NCBI GenBank assembly: GCA_024743055.1
Contig: JANSXH010000012.1
Span: 1 to 64,000 of the forward strand
Source: Pseudomonadota bacterium
Lineage (GTDB): Bacteria > Pseudomonadota > Alphaproteobacteria > Sneathiellales > Sneathiellaceae
Length of the DNA stretch: 64,000 nt
Reading direction: 5' to 3'
Position numbers and translations under genes: made by a program. Below, piece after piece: positions 10,976 through 19,312 of the stretch. The notes under the pieces were generated by a model. That model saw only the letters and a program-made list of their open reading frames with translations. It made no database searches and was not told the DNA's origin. Each line of letters begins with the position of its first letter. Position 1 is the first letter of the stretch.

Positions 10976-11286
10976 TCTTACCAATTAGATCAAATTTTTT
11001 TTTCGTGCTGATGATATGATTAATTGGTGAACGGATCATTATAATATTTAATTTAAAGGGGCTTTTTAAGCGCAGGTACAAACTGGGTTTTTCATAGAAA
11101 GCAGCTTGTCACGATAGTTAATGTTCCAACCGCCAATGCAACAATCGGGTTATTTTGTGGCACCCTATAACAGAATTACCTTATTTATGCCGCACAGATA
11201 CCAAAGTCCGCACAGACCCTGACATCCTCAAAAAAGTAAAGCCCTTCTGTAATTAAGAAAGAGGCGAAGAAAGTAAGGAGTCAGTC
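10976..11286. other. AT-rich divergent intergenic region
   Basis: About 311 AT-rich bases between the divergent HAD-UbiA operon and the haem peroxidase gene, so it should contain promoters for both. The peroxidase has a good ribosome-binding site (AAGTAAGGAG). I do not see hexamers or repeats convincing enough to annotate. Confidence 0.4.
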
Positions 11287-13227
11287 ATGAAAAACCCGAG
11301 ACGCTCAAATTTCGAGCAGGATAAGCCAAGGGATACCGCGGGTGACCGCAAGCGAGATGCCCAAAGACGGGAAGACCGTAATAAGGATGATCAAGACCTC
11401 AGTGAAAGTGCCGTCCGGCCAATTGATGGCTATGGGACAAATTCGGAGAATCCGGATTGGGGTGCATCCGGACAGACCCTCCTTCGTCTTGCCGAGGAAA
11501 ATTTTGAGGATGGTATATGGGAAATGGAGGATGATCTTGCCAGTCCCCGGGAAATAAGCAACGCTGTCATCGCTCAAACCGAGGACGAACCAAGCTCCCA
11601 GGGCGTCAGTGATCTTTTTTGGGTGTGGGGTCAGTTTATCGACCATGATATCGATCTAACGGAAGCTGGTGCCACGTCTGCACCTATCGACGTCCCGGAG
11701 GGAGATGATTATTTCAATTCGGACGTCGATATTGCCTTTGATCGCGCTGATCCGGTTGATGGGACAGGAGAGACAACACCAGCTCAATATGAAAATGAGA
11801 TTACGGCCTTTATTGATGCTTCCATGGTCTATGGATCGGATGCAGAAACAGCTGCTGCTCTTAGAACTGAGGATGGCAAGCTCATTTTAGATGACGAAGG
11901 CCTTGTAACATTTGATGCTGAAGGAAATGTTCTTGCTGGTGATATCCGGGCCGCAGAAAATTCCGGTCTCTATTCAATGCAGAGCCTGTTTGCTCGGGAG
12001 CATAACTGGTGGGTGGAAAGATTATCTGCCGAGAATCCGGGCCTGACGGCGGACGAGCTTTTCGACGCCGCACGGGTTCGGGTAGAGGCGGAAATACAGG
12101 CAATTACCTATAACGAGTATTTACCCCTACTGCTTGGTGAGGATGCGATTCCGGACTATAGCGGCTATGACAGCAGTGTAAATCCGGGTATCTCAGTCGA
12201 GTTTTCGACGGCTGCCTACCGTTTTGGTCATAGCCTTGTTTCCGCAACGCTTGGGCGCATTGAAGAAGACGGCAGCACAATTGCCGCCGGGGATTTATCT
12301 TTGCGAGATGCATTTTTCAACCCTGAAGTTGTTTCTGCAAATGGCGGAGTTGAACCTCTATTGCGAGGGTTGGCAGATGGCACGGCTCAGGAACTTGACA
12401 CTCAAATCGTCGATGATCTCAGAAATTTCCTCTTTAGTGTGGACGGAGGTGTTGGCTTCGATCTAGCGTCCTTTAATATCCAGCGGGGTCGGGATCTCGG
12501 GGTGGCGACCTATAATGATTTAAGAGAAGCCATCGGGCTTCCACGCATGGAAGGTTTTTCAGATATCACATCAGATCCAGATCTCGCTGCTGCCCTCGCC
12601 AGTGTATATGAGTCAGTAGATGACATTGATGCCTGGGTCGGCGGTCTTGCGGAAGACCCTTCAGGCTCGAGCATGATGGGGGAGCTTTTTACGTCCATCG
12701 TTGCGGACCAGTTTATCCGGTTGCGGGATGGCGATCCGTATTGGAGCGAAAATTCAGACCTGCCGCAAAGTGAAATCGATGCTCTTTGGGAGACCTCTCT
12801 TTCTGACATAATTGAACGCAACACGGACATTGATTTTCTACAGGATACGGCCCTCATTTCCTTCGATCGGATTGGCGGCGATGATACGGACAACCTCGTG
12901 GAAGGCAGCGATGGCAATGACCTCATTCTCGGGTTCGATGGAGATGATACCTTGAGCGGTGGAAGTGGCAATGATCAGATGGAAGGCGGGCAGGGGGATG
13001 ACCTGTTTGTTTTTGATGTAGATTTCGGAGAAGATGTCATTTCTGATTTTAATCGACGTGATGACAGTCTGGATCTCACATTGCTTGAACTCGATAGTGT
13101 TCAGGATGTGAAGGATCTGGCCACTCAGGACGGAGATCAGCTGGTCCTCGACTTCGGCGATGGTAATGTTTTGACCCTGGAGAATACGCGGCTTCGCGAT
13201 ATCGATGCGGACAACATAATTATCTGA
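11287..13227 (+). CDS. Animal-type haem peroxidase with RTX calcium-binding repeats
   Basis: A 646-residue protein of the peroxinectin/animal haem peroxidase family. Visible signatures are the distal-histidine segment WGQFIDHDIDLT (His about residue 120), the calcium-site-like stretch ASMVYGSD, LFAREHNWWV, and the proximal-histidine segment YRFGHSLVS (His about 315). Residues about 535-577 are glycine/aspartate nonapeptide repeats (DGNDLILGFDGDDTLSGGSGNDQMEGGQGDD), followed by a short acidic C-terminus. Such repeats mark type I secretion substrates, and there is no N-terminal signal peptide. It likely oxidises halides or organic substrates outside the cell with H2O2. No type I exporter is encoded nearby. 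The start is supported by AAGGAG upstream. Confidence 0.92.
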   Translation: MKNPRRSNFEQDKPRDTAGDRKRDAQRREDRNKDDQDLSESAVRPIDGYGTNSENPDWGASGQTLLRLAEENFEDGIWEMEDDLASPREISNAVIAQTEDEPSSQGVSDLFWVWGQFIDHDIDLTEAGATSAPIDVPEGDDYFNSDVDIAFDRADPVDGTGETTPAQYENEITAFIDASMVYGSDAETAAALRTEDGKLILDDEGLVTFDAEGNVLAGDIRAAENSGLYSMQSLFAREHNWWVERLSAENPGLTADELFDAARVRVEAEIQAITYNEYLPLLLGEDAIPDYSGYDSSVNPGISVEFSTAAYRFGHSLVSATLGRIEEDGSTIAAGDLSLRDAFFNPEVVSANGGVEPLLRGLADGTAQELDTQIVDDLRNFLFSVDGGVGFDLASFNIQRGRDLGVATYNDLREAIGLPRMEGFSDITSDPDLAAALASVYESVDDIDAWVGGLAEDPSGSSMMGELFTSIVADQFIRLRDGDPYWSENSDLPQSEIDALWETSLSDIIERNTDIDFLQDTALISFDRIGGDDTDNLVEGSDGNDLILGFDGDDTLSGGSGNDQMEGGQGDDLFVFDVDFGEDVISDFNRRDDSLDLTLLELDSVQDVKDLATQDGDQLVLDFGDGNVLTLENTRLRDIDADNIII

Positions 13228-13332
13228 TTGCATAAACAGGAAATCGCTTTCATTGCGGGCCTGTTCTGTTTCTGGTACATAGCCAGAGCAGGACAGGCTT
13301 TTTGCCGGTCAGCAAAGGAACAGGATAAAGCG

Positions 13333-14007
13333 ATGCATTCCGCAGAAGAATTGAAAACGGTGTTTGCGAGTAGCATTGCCGGTACCCATAAGACAGAAGC
13401 CCCTTATATTTTATGGCGCATGTTAGATGTCTTGCCGGAAGATATCGTGACCGAACTTCTGGACCTAGAAACAACCTTGCCGGAAATGGAATATTCCCTT
13501 GGTCGCCGTGAAGAGAATAACGATAAGCGCGGATATTTTGATGTCGAAAGGCGCCAGAACGTGCCGGTCGTAAACTCTGTTTCTGAGCTTTTTCAGGATC
13601 CCGATACCATTTCGGCAATTGAGACCACCTTTGGGGTAGATCTTGATGGCACTTATCTACGCATCGAATTTTCTCAGGATACGGACGGTTTCTGGCTGGA
13701 GCCCCATACGGATCTAGGGGTTAAGAAATTCACTATGCTTCTGGGGCTTTCGCGAGACGAAGGAGCCGAAGACTGGGGGACGTCTATCTATATTGACCGG
13801 GATACCCACTATACGAATATCCCTTACAAGAGTAACGAAGCCATAATTTTCGTGCCATCAACAAACACTTGGCACGGCTTCGAAAAGCGGTCAATCAACG
13901 GCATTCGCAAGGGCCTGATCATCAATTATGTAACAGATGAATGGCGAGCCCGTCACGAGCTCGCGTTTCCTGAGAATCAGATTTTTAAAGATGAAAACTT
14001 AGCTTGA
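13333..14007 (+). CDS. 2-oxoglutarate/Fe(II)-dependent oxygenase-like protein
   Basis: About 224 residues using the ATG at 13333, which has AAGGAACAGG in front; the track start (TTG at 13228) adds a spurious leader. The double-stranded beta-helix iron ligands are visible: H125 and D127 in LEPHTDLG, and H181 in TNTWHGFEKR. The 2OG-binding Arg is probably in GIRKGLIINYV. It lies 105 bases after the peroxidase gene in the same direction and converges with the GMC oxidoreductase gene, overlapping it by nine bases. The substrate is unknown; hydroxylation of a protein, lipid or sugar is possible. Confidence 0.85.
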   Translation: MHSAEELKTVFASSIAGTHKTEAPYILWRMLDVLPEDIVTELLDLETTLPEMEYSLGRREENNDKRGYFDVERRQNVPVVNSVSELFQDPDTISAIETTFGVDLDGTYLRIEFSQDTDGFWLEPHTDLGVKKFTMLLGLSRDEGAEDWGTSIYIDRDTHYTNIPYKSNEAIIFVPSTNTWHGFEKRSINGIRKGLIINYVTDEWRARHELAFPENQIFKDENLA

Positions 14008-15498
14008 TTGTAGTTTATCTCTTAGGTGATCACCGAGCTTCAGGGAAAGTTGGACAATAGTCAGTGTTGGATTTGCATGCCCACCCGTTGGAAAGACACT
14101 GGACCCTGCAATAAACAGATTTTCGGTATCAAACACACGGCAATTCTTATCCACAACCCCCGTCGCCGAAGTTTCGCTCATACGGGTAGTGCCCATATGA
14201 TGCCATCCTGCCCCTAGCCACAGATCCTCGTCTACTCCTGGAACGGCGGTCGTGTCATCCAACATCCAATCGATTAGTTTGACATTTCCGTAGTCTTGTT
14301 CCGCAAAATACTGACCAAAACCAATGGTGGATCGTTTTATTGTATCGCGATCGAGGTCAGTAATCTGCCAATCAAGTACTGCGCGTCTATGCCCAAACTT
14401 ATCTTGCGAGTCTGATAAACTGACTCGACTATTTCGGTTCGGCACCTGTTCGCTGGCAATCAAAATTGGCCCGCCACTGTCAGGCTGGCTGCCGACAACG
14501 CAATTGATATTTCGAAAATTGGACACAAAGGTTCGAATAAGATCTTGTTCACAAATAACTTGTTTGACCTGCTCGTATAAGGTCTTGTCGTCTGCAACGC
14601 TAAAGGATCCTATTCGCATGCCGGCATTCGCTATTTTTTGTTCACTTAGAAATTGGGGGGTAGGAGCCAGGTGAGATTCCTTCTCATCAAATGGCCATTT
14701 GCCTTTTTCAGTGACATACCAACCTCCAAAAGCGTGAAAATGCTCCATAAAATAACGCCCGACCAAATCATTAGAATTGCCAATACCCTTTGGATTCTGG
14801 TTGGTGAAATTGAGCATTAGCCTAGGAATTTCTATCCCGCCCATAGCCAACACAAAGAACTTGGCAGAAAAATTGAACTTTGTGGCAGGGTTTGCAAAGT
14901 TGGCGCATTCGAAGGCAGAAACAGCTTGCGTGGAGTCTGTCAATTTTATATCGACCAGATTGGCATTGATAAACAGGTCAATCTTGTCGCTTCGTTCGAA
15001 GTAATCGTGATATTTCTCTGCCAATCTAACCGGAGGCTTTACCTCAAAATGTATTTTCTTTAACAATCCCTTTGAGTTTTCCAAGAGACTGTCAGGATAC
15101 TCTACGTCTATCTCCAAAAACTCAGAAGCTGCGCCAAGATATGAATCTAACTCTGACTTTGTTATCGGCCAGCCTGAATCCGGAATGTGATCATGTTTGG
15201 CAAAATCCCACTCATCTAAGGGACGGCACCAACCAGCCCAATGGTTAGACGTTCCACCCAGATACCGGAGCCTTGCCGCATCCAGGTCAAAATAGGACAT
15301 GCCAATATTCTGACCTTCATAAACGGCCTGAGACTCATCGCTGTATTCGATATCCCCACCTTCCAACAACAGAACATCGAAGCCATAGGATTCAAGCTTC
15401 AACGCAAGAGAAATGCCAGCAAAACCTGCTCCGGCAATACAAACATCATAATTTTTGCGATCAGTGTTCGCTGGAACTTCGTTTAAATTGACTAGCAT
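13999..15498 (-). CDS. GMC-family FAD-dependent oxidoreductase
   Basis: A 499-residue flavoenzyme with an N-terminal Rossmann FAD motif (YDVCIAGAGFAGISLALKLES) and a GMC C-terminal domain with WHHMGTTRMSETSATGVVDKNCRVFDTENLFIAGSSVFPTGGHANPTLT, which supplies the conserved His/Asn pair. GMC enzymes oxidise alcohols, sugars or sterols. The protein has no signal peptide of its own, but a 51-codon gene with a twin-arginine signal ends four bases upstream. This suggests hitchhiker export or a small-subunit partner, as in FAD-dependent sugar dehydrogenases. The 3' end overlaps the oxygenase gene on the other strand. Confidence 0.92.
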   Translation of the reverse strand: MLVNLNEVPANTDRKNYDVCIAGAGFAGISLALKLESYGFDVLLLEGGDIEYSDESQAVYEGQNIGMSYFDLDAARLRYLGGTSNHWAGWCRPLDEWDFAKHDHIPDSGWPITKSELDSYLGAASEFLEIDVEYPDSLLENSKGLLKKIHFEVKPPVRLAEKYHDYFERSDKIDLFINANLVDIKLTDSTQAVSAFECANFANPATKFNFSAKFFVLAMGGIEIPRLMLNFTNQNPKGIGNSNDLVGRYFMEHFHAFGGWYVTEKGKWPFDEKESHLAPTPQFLSEQKIANAGMRIGSFSVADDKTLYEQVKQVICEQDLIRTFVSNFRNINCVVGSQPDSGGPILIASEQVPNRNSRVSLSDSQDKFGHRRAVLDWQITDLDRDTIKRSTIGFGQYFAEQDYGNVKLIDWMLDDTTAVPGVDEDLWLGAGWHHMGTTRMSETSATGVVDKNCRVFDTENLFIAGSSVFPTGGHANPTLTIVQLSLKLGDHLRDKLQSS

Positions 15499-15502
15499 GG
15501 CG

Positions 15503-15658
15503 TTAGCTCAGTTTTTGTGAACGTTTGATAATCCAGCCATTGTCAATGATAAGGTCTTCGTCGGGCTCTTTTGAAGAAGAGAAAAGCCCAATGCTGTTGA
15601 GGCTTTTAATACCTACAATCGAAAATAATGTTGCCAATATAAATGACCGTCGGTTCAT
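15503..15658 (-). CDS. Tat-signal microprotein partner of the GMC oxidoreductase
   Basis: A 51-codon ORF absent from the ORF track. It begins ATG at 15658 and reads MNRRSFILATLFSIVGIK, then a short polar tail ending IIDNGWIIKRSQKLS. The pattern NRRSFI plus a modest hydrophobic stretch looks like a twin-arginine signal. The stop is four bases before the GMC oxidoreductase ATG, which implies strict co-expression. Short Tat proteins next to GMC dehydrogenases can act as export escorts for a leaderless catalytic subunit. That role is inferred here from arrangement only. Confidence 0.7.
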   Translation of the reverse strand: MNRRSFILATLFSIVGIKSLNSIGLFSSSKEPDEDLIIDNGWIIKRSQKLS

Positions 15659-15801
15659 AATAAGTTTTACCCTCTATACCATCTACACTGTAACACTATA
15701 TTAAATTAGACGGAGCGTAAATCGATAGTAACGGGCTTTATCTCCGCTTTGGCAACCAGTTCTTTTGGCCTTAATTCAGTCAGGCATCGATCCACACAGA
15801 A

Positions 15802-15832
15802 AAATGGCGAACCCAATTTGAGTTCGCCATTT
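15802..15832 (-). terminator. Terminator of the VPLPA-CTERM gene
   Basis: A perfect 11-bp inverted repeat AAATGGCGAAC/GTTCGCCATTT with an 8-9 base loop, followed in the minus direction by a T-rich stretch (ATTTTTCTG). It lies 67 bases beyond the stop of the minus-strand gene ending at 15899. Confidence 0.8.
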
Positions 15833-15898
15833 CCAGGAGTAATATTGTAAAAGGGTAGCGAGGCTACTCCTTCATTCAATTTGACAGCTTGCCGAACT

Positions 15899-16657
15899 TT
15901 AAGCCGTTGTAGCCATCTTGCGTTTGCGCCGCCATCCTAGGAACCCTAAGACAGCAAGACCTGCACCATAAAGCGGCAGCGCAGCAGGAAGGGGAATTGC
16001 TGAGACTTCAACATTGATACCCGTACCGGCAAGAAGCTTTCCGTCCTGTCCCATAGCAAAAAGCTCAATTGTGTACAGCCCGGCTACATCCGGATCAAAC
16101 AGCAATGCTGGAAAGAAGCTCATAGACCAGGAATTTTGCGCGACATTGTTATTGGCGATCAGATCCTGATAGGCAAGGACGTTCAAAAACGGTGCGACTG
16201 CTCCGCCGCCATTGCCTGTATTATTGTCTCCGATGGCATTGTCAGCATAGGGAACATTAACTGGATCGAATTCGAAAAAAGATGTTCCGGCCCCGGGGTC
16301 CGTATCTAGGCGTAACAAATAGGATAGCTGATTCAAAGCGCGCCCGGATTGTCCATCCAGATCCGAATTTATTGACCATTCAAAATTCCAAAGAGGGCGG
16401 TTTGGATCTCCTGGAGCAGAACCTGCCTGGAAATTGTAAGTATTCACACCGTCATAATTAAAAATATTTGCTGGTGGAAACCGTTGTTTGGCCCGTAAGC
16501 CGATCTCCACATTATTTGAGCTTCCAACAGTAAAATCACCGTTGGCAATTCCACTGCCCATTATAACATCAGGTGTAACGTTTGCAGCATTTGCTCCGAT
16601 CGCCAAAAACGATCCCCCTGCAACCAGCAACGTTATTGCAATCATTTTAAGTTTCAT
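15899..16657 (-). CDS. Secreted VPLPA-CTERM (exosortase-sorted) protein
   Basis: A 252-residue exported protein with an N-terminal signal peptide (MKLKMIAITLLVAGGSFLAIGANA) and a mid-region rich in N, D, G and aromatic residues. The C-terminus is tripartite: IPLPAALPLYGAGL motif, hydrophobic helix, and basic end (GWRRKRKMATTA). This is the VPLPA-CTERM/PEP-CTERM sorting signal recognised by exosortases, so the protein is probably surface-anchored or part of an extracellular matrix. No exosortase lies in this window. It is monocistronic with its own terminator, and the role of the central domain is unknown. Confidence 0.88.
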   Translation of the reverse strand: MKLKMIAITLLVAGGSFLAIGANAANVTPDVIMGSGIANGDFTVGSSNNVEIGLRAKQRFPPANIFNYDGVNTYNFQAGSAPGDPNRPLWNFEWSINSDLDGQSGRALNQLSYLLRLDTDPGAGTSFFEFDPVNVPYADNAIGDNNTGNGGGAVAPFLNVLAYQDLIANNNVAQNSWSMSFFPALLFDPDVAGLYTIELFAMGQDGKLLAGTGINVEVSAIPLPAALPLYGAGLAVLGFLGWRRKRKMATTA

Positions 16658-16903
16658 TTTTTACCCCTATGGACACAATTTATAAGCATTGCTTATGTGA
16701 GGTCTCTCTCTCGTTGGTAGTCAAAATAGGTTATCTGTCACTAAATCTAGTATGACTTTAACCAGTAAAGCATATTATTAAAGGCGACCGCAATCGAAAC
16801 TTAAAATTGAATCAATTTTTATAAGAATTCTAGCTAGTTGAAATAAAATATGGCCAAGGTCCTATATCATTGGTCGCAAAACTGGACTAACTAGGTTTCC
16901 TGT

Positions 16904-18151
16904 GTGAGGAATAAAAATTCAGAAAAAAATGTGACTGTAGCATTTCCCGCTGATTTGCTATGCTCATGTGTAATGACAACAACAATAACAAAAACATCTT
17001 TTCCTTTTTGGGCGCTTCTCTCACTCGGTTTTGCTTATTTCATGGTTGGCACCAGCAGCCTGTCTGTAATTGGTCTCACTTGGGAAATATCCGAAGGGCT
17101 TGAGGTGTCCCCAGCGGATATTGCGTTTCTCGTTACAGTCTTTGCACTGACATTTGCTATTGCCGCACCGTTGACCCAGATTTTTCTCAGCCATCTTCCA
17201 CGTATTCGAATTTTGTGCACAGGTCTCGTTATCATGGCGGTAGCACTCGTCATCGCTGCCTTTGCAGAAAGTTATGAGTTGCTTTTCCTGTCGCGAGGGT
17301 TGATGGGTCTGGGAGCTGCGTCTGTCAGTCCCATGTGCTCCGCTATTGGTGCCGGTCTTGCAGCTCCAGAACAGCAGGGACGGGCTATGGGCTTGGTCTT
17401 TGGCGGCCTTACAGTGGCTTCCGTTTTGGGGACACCGCTCTGCGCCTATCTTGGAACATTGATTGGCTGGCGTTATGTGTTTTTGCTTCTGGCAGCCTGC
17501 GCTGTGACCTGCGCCGGAATCGTATTTCTTCTTGTGAAGGATCGGCAGGCCGGGGCTAATTCTTCCCTCATTCATTTGCTGGGCGCCTTGTCCCGAAAGA
17601 CGTCAGCCTTTGCTATCCTGATAACTTTCCTGCAAATGACATCCATCTTTTGCACCTATGCCCTGATCGCTCCGTATATGACCTTCAAATTCAATATGGC
17701 CGAAGACCTCATTGCAGTAGTGCTGCTCGTCTACGGGGTGAGCGGTGTATTGGGTAATGTTATTGCGGGTCGGCTAAGCGACCGCTTAGGGGCAAATAAG
17801 GTGATCTTTATCAGCCTGATTGGACTTGCCGCAGGGGTAGTCCTGTTATGGGGTATTGGCCCGTGGCTATTGCTGGCCATCGCAAGCATTTCCTGTTGGG
17901 CGCTTTTTGGGATGATGTTTCATGCGCCCCAGCAACAGCGCATTGCCAATATTGATCCGGATCGCCGCGGTTTGCTTCTTGCGCTGAACGCTGCTTCCTT
18001 ATATTTGGGAATTTCTGTGGGATCCTATATTTCTAATCAGGCAACTGTCCATTTTGGATATGAAAGCCTGCCGGTTTTTTCCATGGGAATTATTCTCGTC
18101 TGCATTCTGTTGTTTCTCCCCTCACTTTTTACAAAGTCTCGTGGAACATGA
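16904..18151 (+). CDS. MFS transporter (AraJ/Bcr-type efflux permease)
   Basis: A 415-residue protein with about 12 hydrophobic helices and the cytoplasmic loop motif GRLSDRLGANKV between helices 8 and 9, typical of the major facilitator superfamily. MGLGAASVSPMCSAIGAGLAAPEQQGRAMGLVFGGLTVASVLGTPL resembles the helix 4-5 antiporter region of sugar/drug efflux members such as AraJ. The track start is GTG at 16904; the ATG at 16973 (MTTTITKTSFPFW) is equally plausible because neither has a clear ribosome-binding site. The substrate is unknown. It precedes the cyclase-family gene by about 100 bases. Confidence 0.88.
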   Translation: MRNKNSEKNVTVAFPADLLCSCVMTTTITKTSFPFWALLSLGFAYFMVGTSSLSVIGLTWEISEGLEVSPADIAFLVTVFALTFAIAAPLTQIFLSHLPRIRILCTGLVIMAVALVIAAFAESYELLFLSRGLMGLGAASVSPMCSAIGAGLAAPEQQGRAMGLVFGGLTVASVLGTPLCAYLGTLIGWRYVFLLLAACAVTCAGIVFLLVKDRQAGANSSLIHLLGALSRKTSAFAILITFLQMTSIFCTYALIAPYMTFKFNMAEDLIAVVLLVYGVSGVLGNVIAGRLSDRLGANKVIFISLIGLAAGVVLLWGIGPWLLLAIASISCWALFGMMFHAPQQQRIANIDPDRRGLLLALNAASLYLGISVGSYISNQATVHFGYESLPVFSMGIILVCILLFLPSLFTKSRGT

Positions 18152-18253
18152 TCCGCTGCCAGCGGATTTGAAACAAATGTTTCTTCCTGCTTGTTTGTAG
18201 CCTCGTTAAATATTACAGTTTTCTCCTATACAAAAATAAATGGGAGGAAAACC

Positions 18254-19198
18254 ATGTCATTTTTCAGAACAATTGGGTTAGCCGCGGTCGGGATGTCATT
18301 TATGACAGCTTCGGCTTTTGCGGCGGACTGCGTGCCCTCAAAATGGGGACCGGATGATGAGATTGGATCCGCCAATCTGGTCACACCGGAGCGGACCCTG
18401 GCGGCGACTAAGCTCATCAAAAAAGGTATATCCAAGCCACTTGGTATCATCATCGATTCAAATACACCTGCTTTTCCTCCGCGTGGGCTCAGTTTGCAAG
18501 TTGTGCAGCCCAATCAGCAAGGAGGAACACGCCTCTTTGCTTACAAAGGCAGCTACAACGATGATCTGATGCAGCTTTGGCTTGGTATTGGGTCTCAGCT
18601 GGATGGCCTTGGTCATCTCGGGGCCGATGGCATGTACTACAACTGCAATGATGAAACTGAATTTGCGGCAATAACCGGCTTGACCAAACTCGGAACTCAT
18701 AATGTGCCGCCGATGGTTGGCAGGGGTGTTGTTCTGGATATGGCAAAGTTTTTCGGGGAAGAATTCCTACCGGCAGGGAAATTCTTTACAGCTGCAGATG
18801 TGCAGGCAGCAGCTAAAAACCAGGGTGTTGCCATCCAGGAAGGCGATGTGGTTCTTTTTCATACCGGATGGACCGATGCGAAACTGGCAAGTGACCCTGC
18901 AGCATGGGCCAGTGCAGAACCGGGTATTTCTGAAGATGCCGCAGAATGGCTGGCTGCGCAGAATGTGATGGCAGTAGGCGCTGACACTTGGGGCCTTGAT
19001 GTGGTGCCGCCAGAAAAAGCAGGGCGCCCATTCTACGGTCATGTTGTGCTGTTGAAGGAGCATGGTATCTATATTCTTGAAACCATGAATACCGGGCTAC
19101 TTGTTGCAGATGGGGTCACGGAATTTATGTTTGTTCTTGGTCAGCCTAGGGTGCGGGGTACAGTGCAGATGATTATCAATCCAGTTGCTCTATACTAA
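18254..19198 (+). CDS. Secreted cyclase-family protein (kynurenine formamidase-like fold)
   Basis: 314 residues from the ATG at 18254, which has GGGAGGAAAA upstream; the track TTG start is unlikely. A signal peptide (MSFFRTIGLAAVGMSFMTASAFA) indicates export. The body matches the cyclase family PF04199, with GSQLDGLGHLGADGMYYN in place of the usual HxGTHxDxxxH metal-binding motif, DVVLFHTGW, and GVDTWGLDVVP-like turns. The first histidines of the canonical motif are altered (Q-L-D-G-L-G-H), so formamidase-type catalysis is uncertain. A terminator follows. Confidence 0.82.
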   Translation: MSFFRTIGLAAVGMSFMTASAFAADCVPSKWGPDDEIGSANLVTPERTLAATKLIKKGISKPLGIIIDSNTPAFPPRGLSLQVVQPNQQGGTRLFAYKGSYNDDLMQLWLGIGSQLDGLGHLGADGMYYNCNDETEFAAITGLTKLGTHNVPPMVGRGVVLDMAKFFGEEFLPAGKFFTAADVQAAAKNQGVAIQEGDVVLFHTGWTDAKLASDPAAWASAEPGISEDAAEWLAAQNVMAVGADTWGLDVVPPEKAGRPFYGHVVLLKEHGIYILETMNTGLLVADGVTEFMFVLGQPRVRGTVQMIINPVALY

Positions 19199-19215
19199 CC
19201 TACTGTAAGATGCGG

Positions 19216-19246
19216 AGGGGGTCGGATCATCCGATCCCCTTTTTTG
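19216..19246 (+). terminator. Terminator after the cyclase-family gene
   Basis: The stem GGGGTCGG...CCGATCCCC with a short loop and one bulged base is followed by TTTTTT, 18 bases after the stop codon at 19198. Confidence 0.85.
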
Positions 19247-19312
19247 TGGGAAAACTTCAAAAGTGGACAGTTCTGTGCTATAATATGATCCTTGCCCCAC
19301 GAAAGGATTTTT

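Noticed and set aside
12896-13020. Gly/Asp-rich stretch as a DNA tandem repeat
   Set aside because: It encodes RTX calcium-binding nonapeptides of the haem peroxidase; the DNA itself is not an exact repeat.
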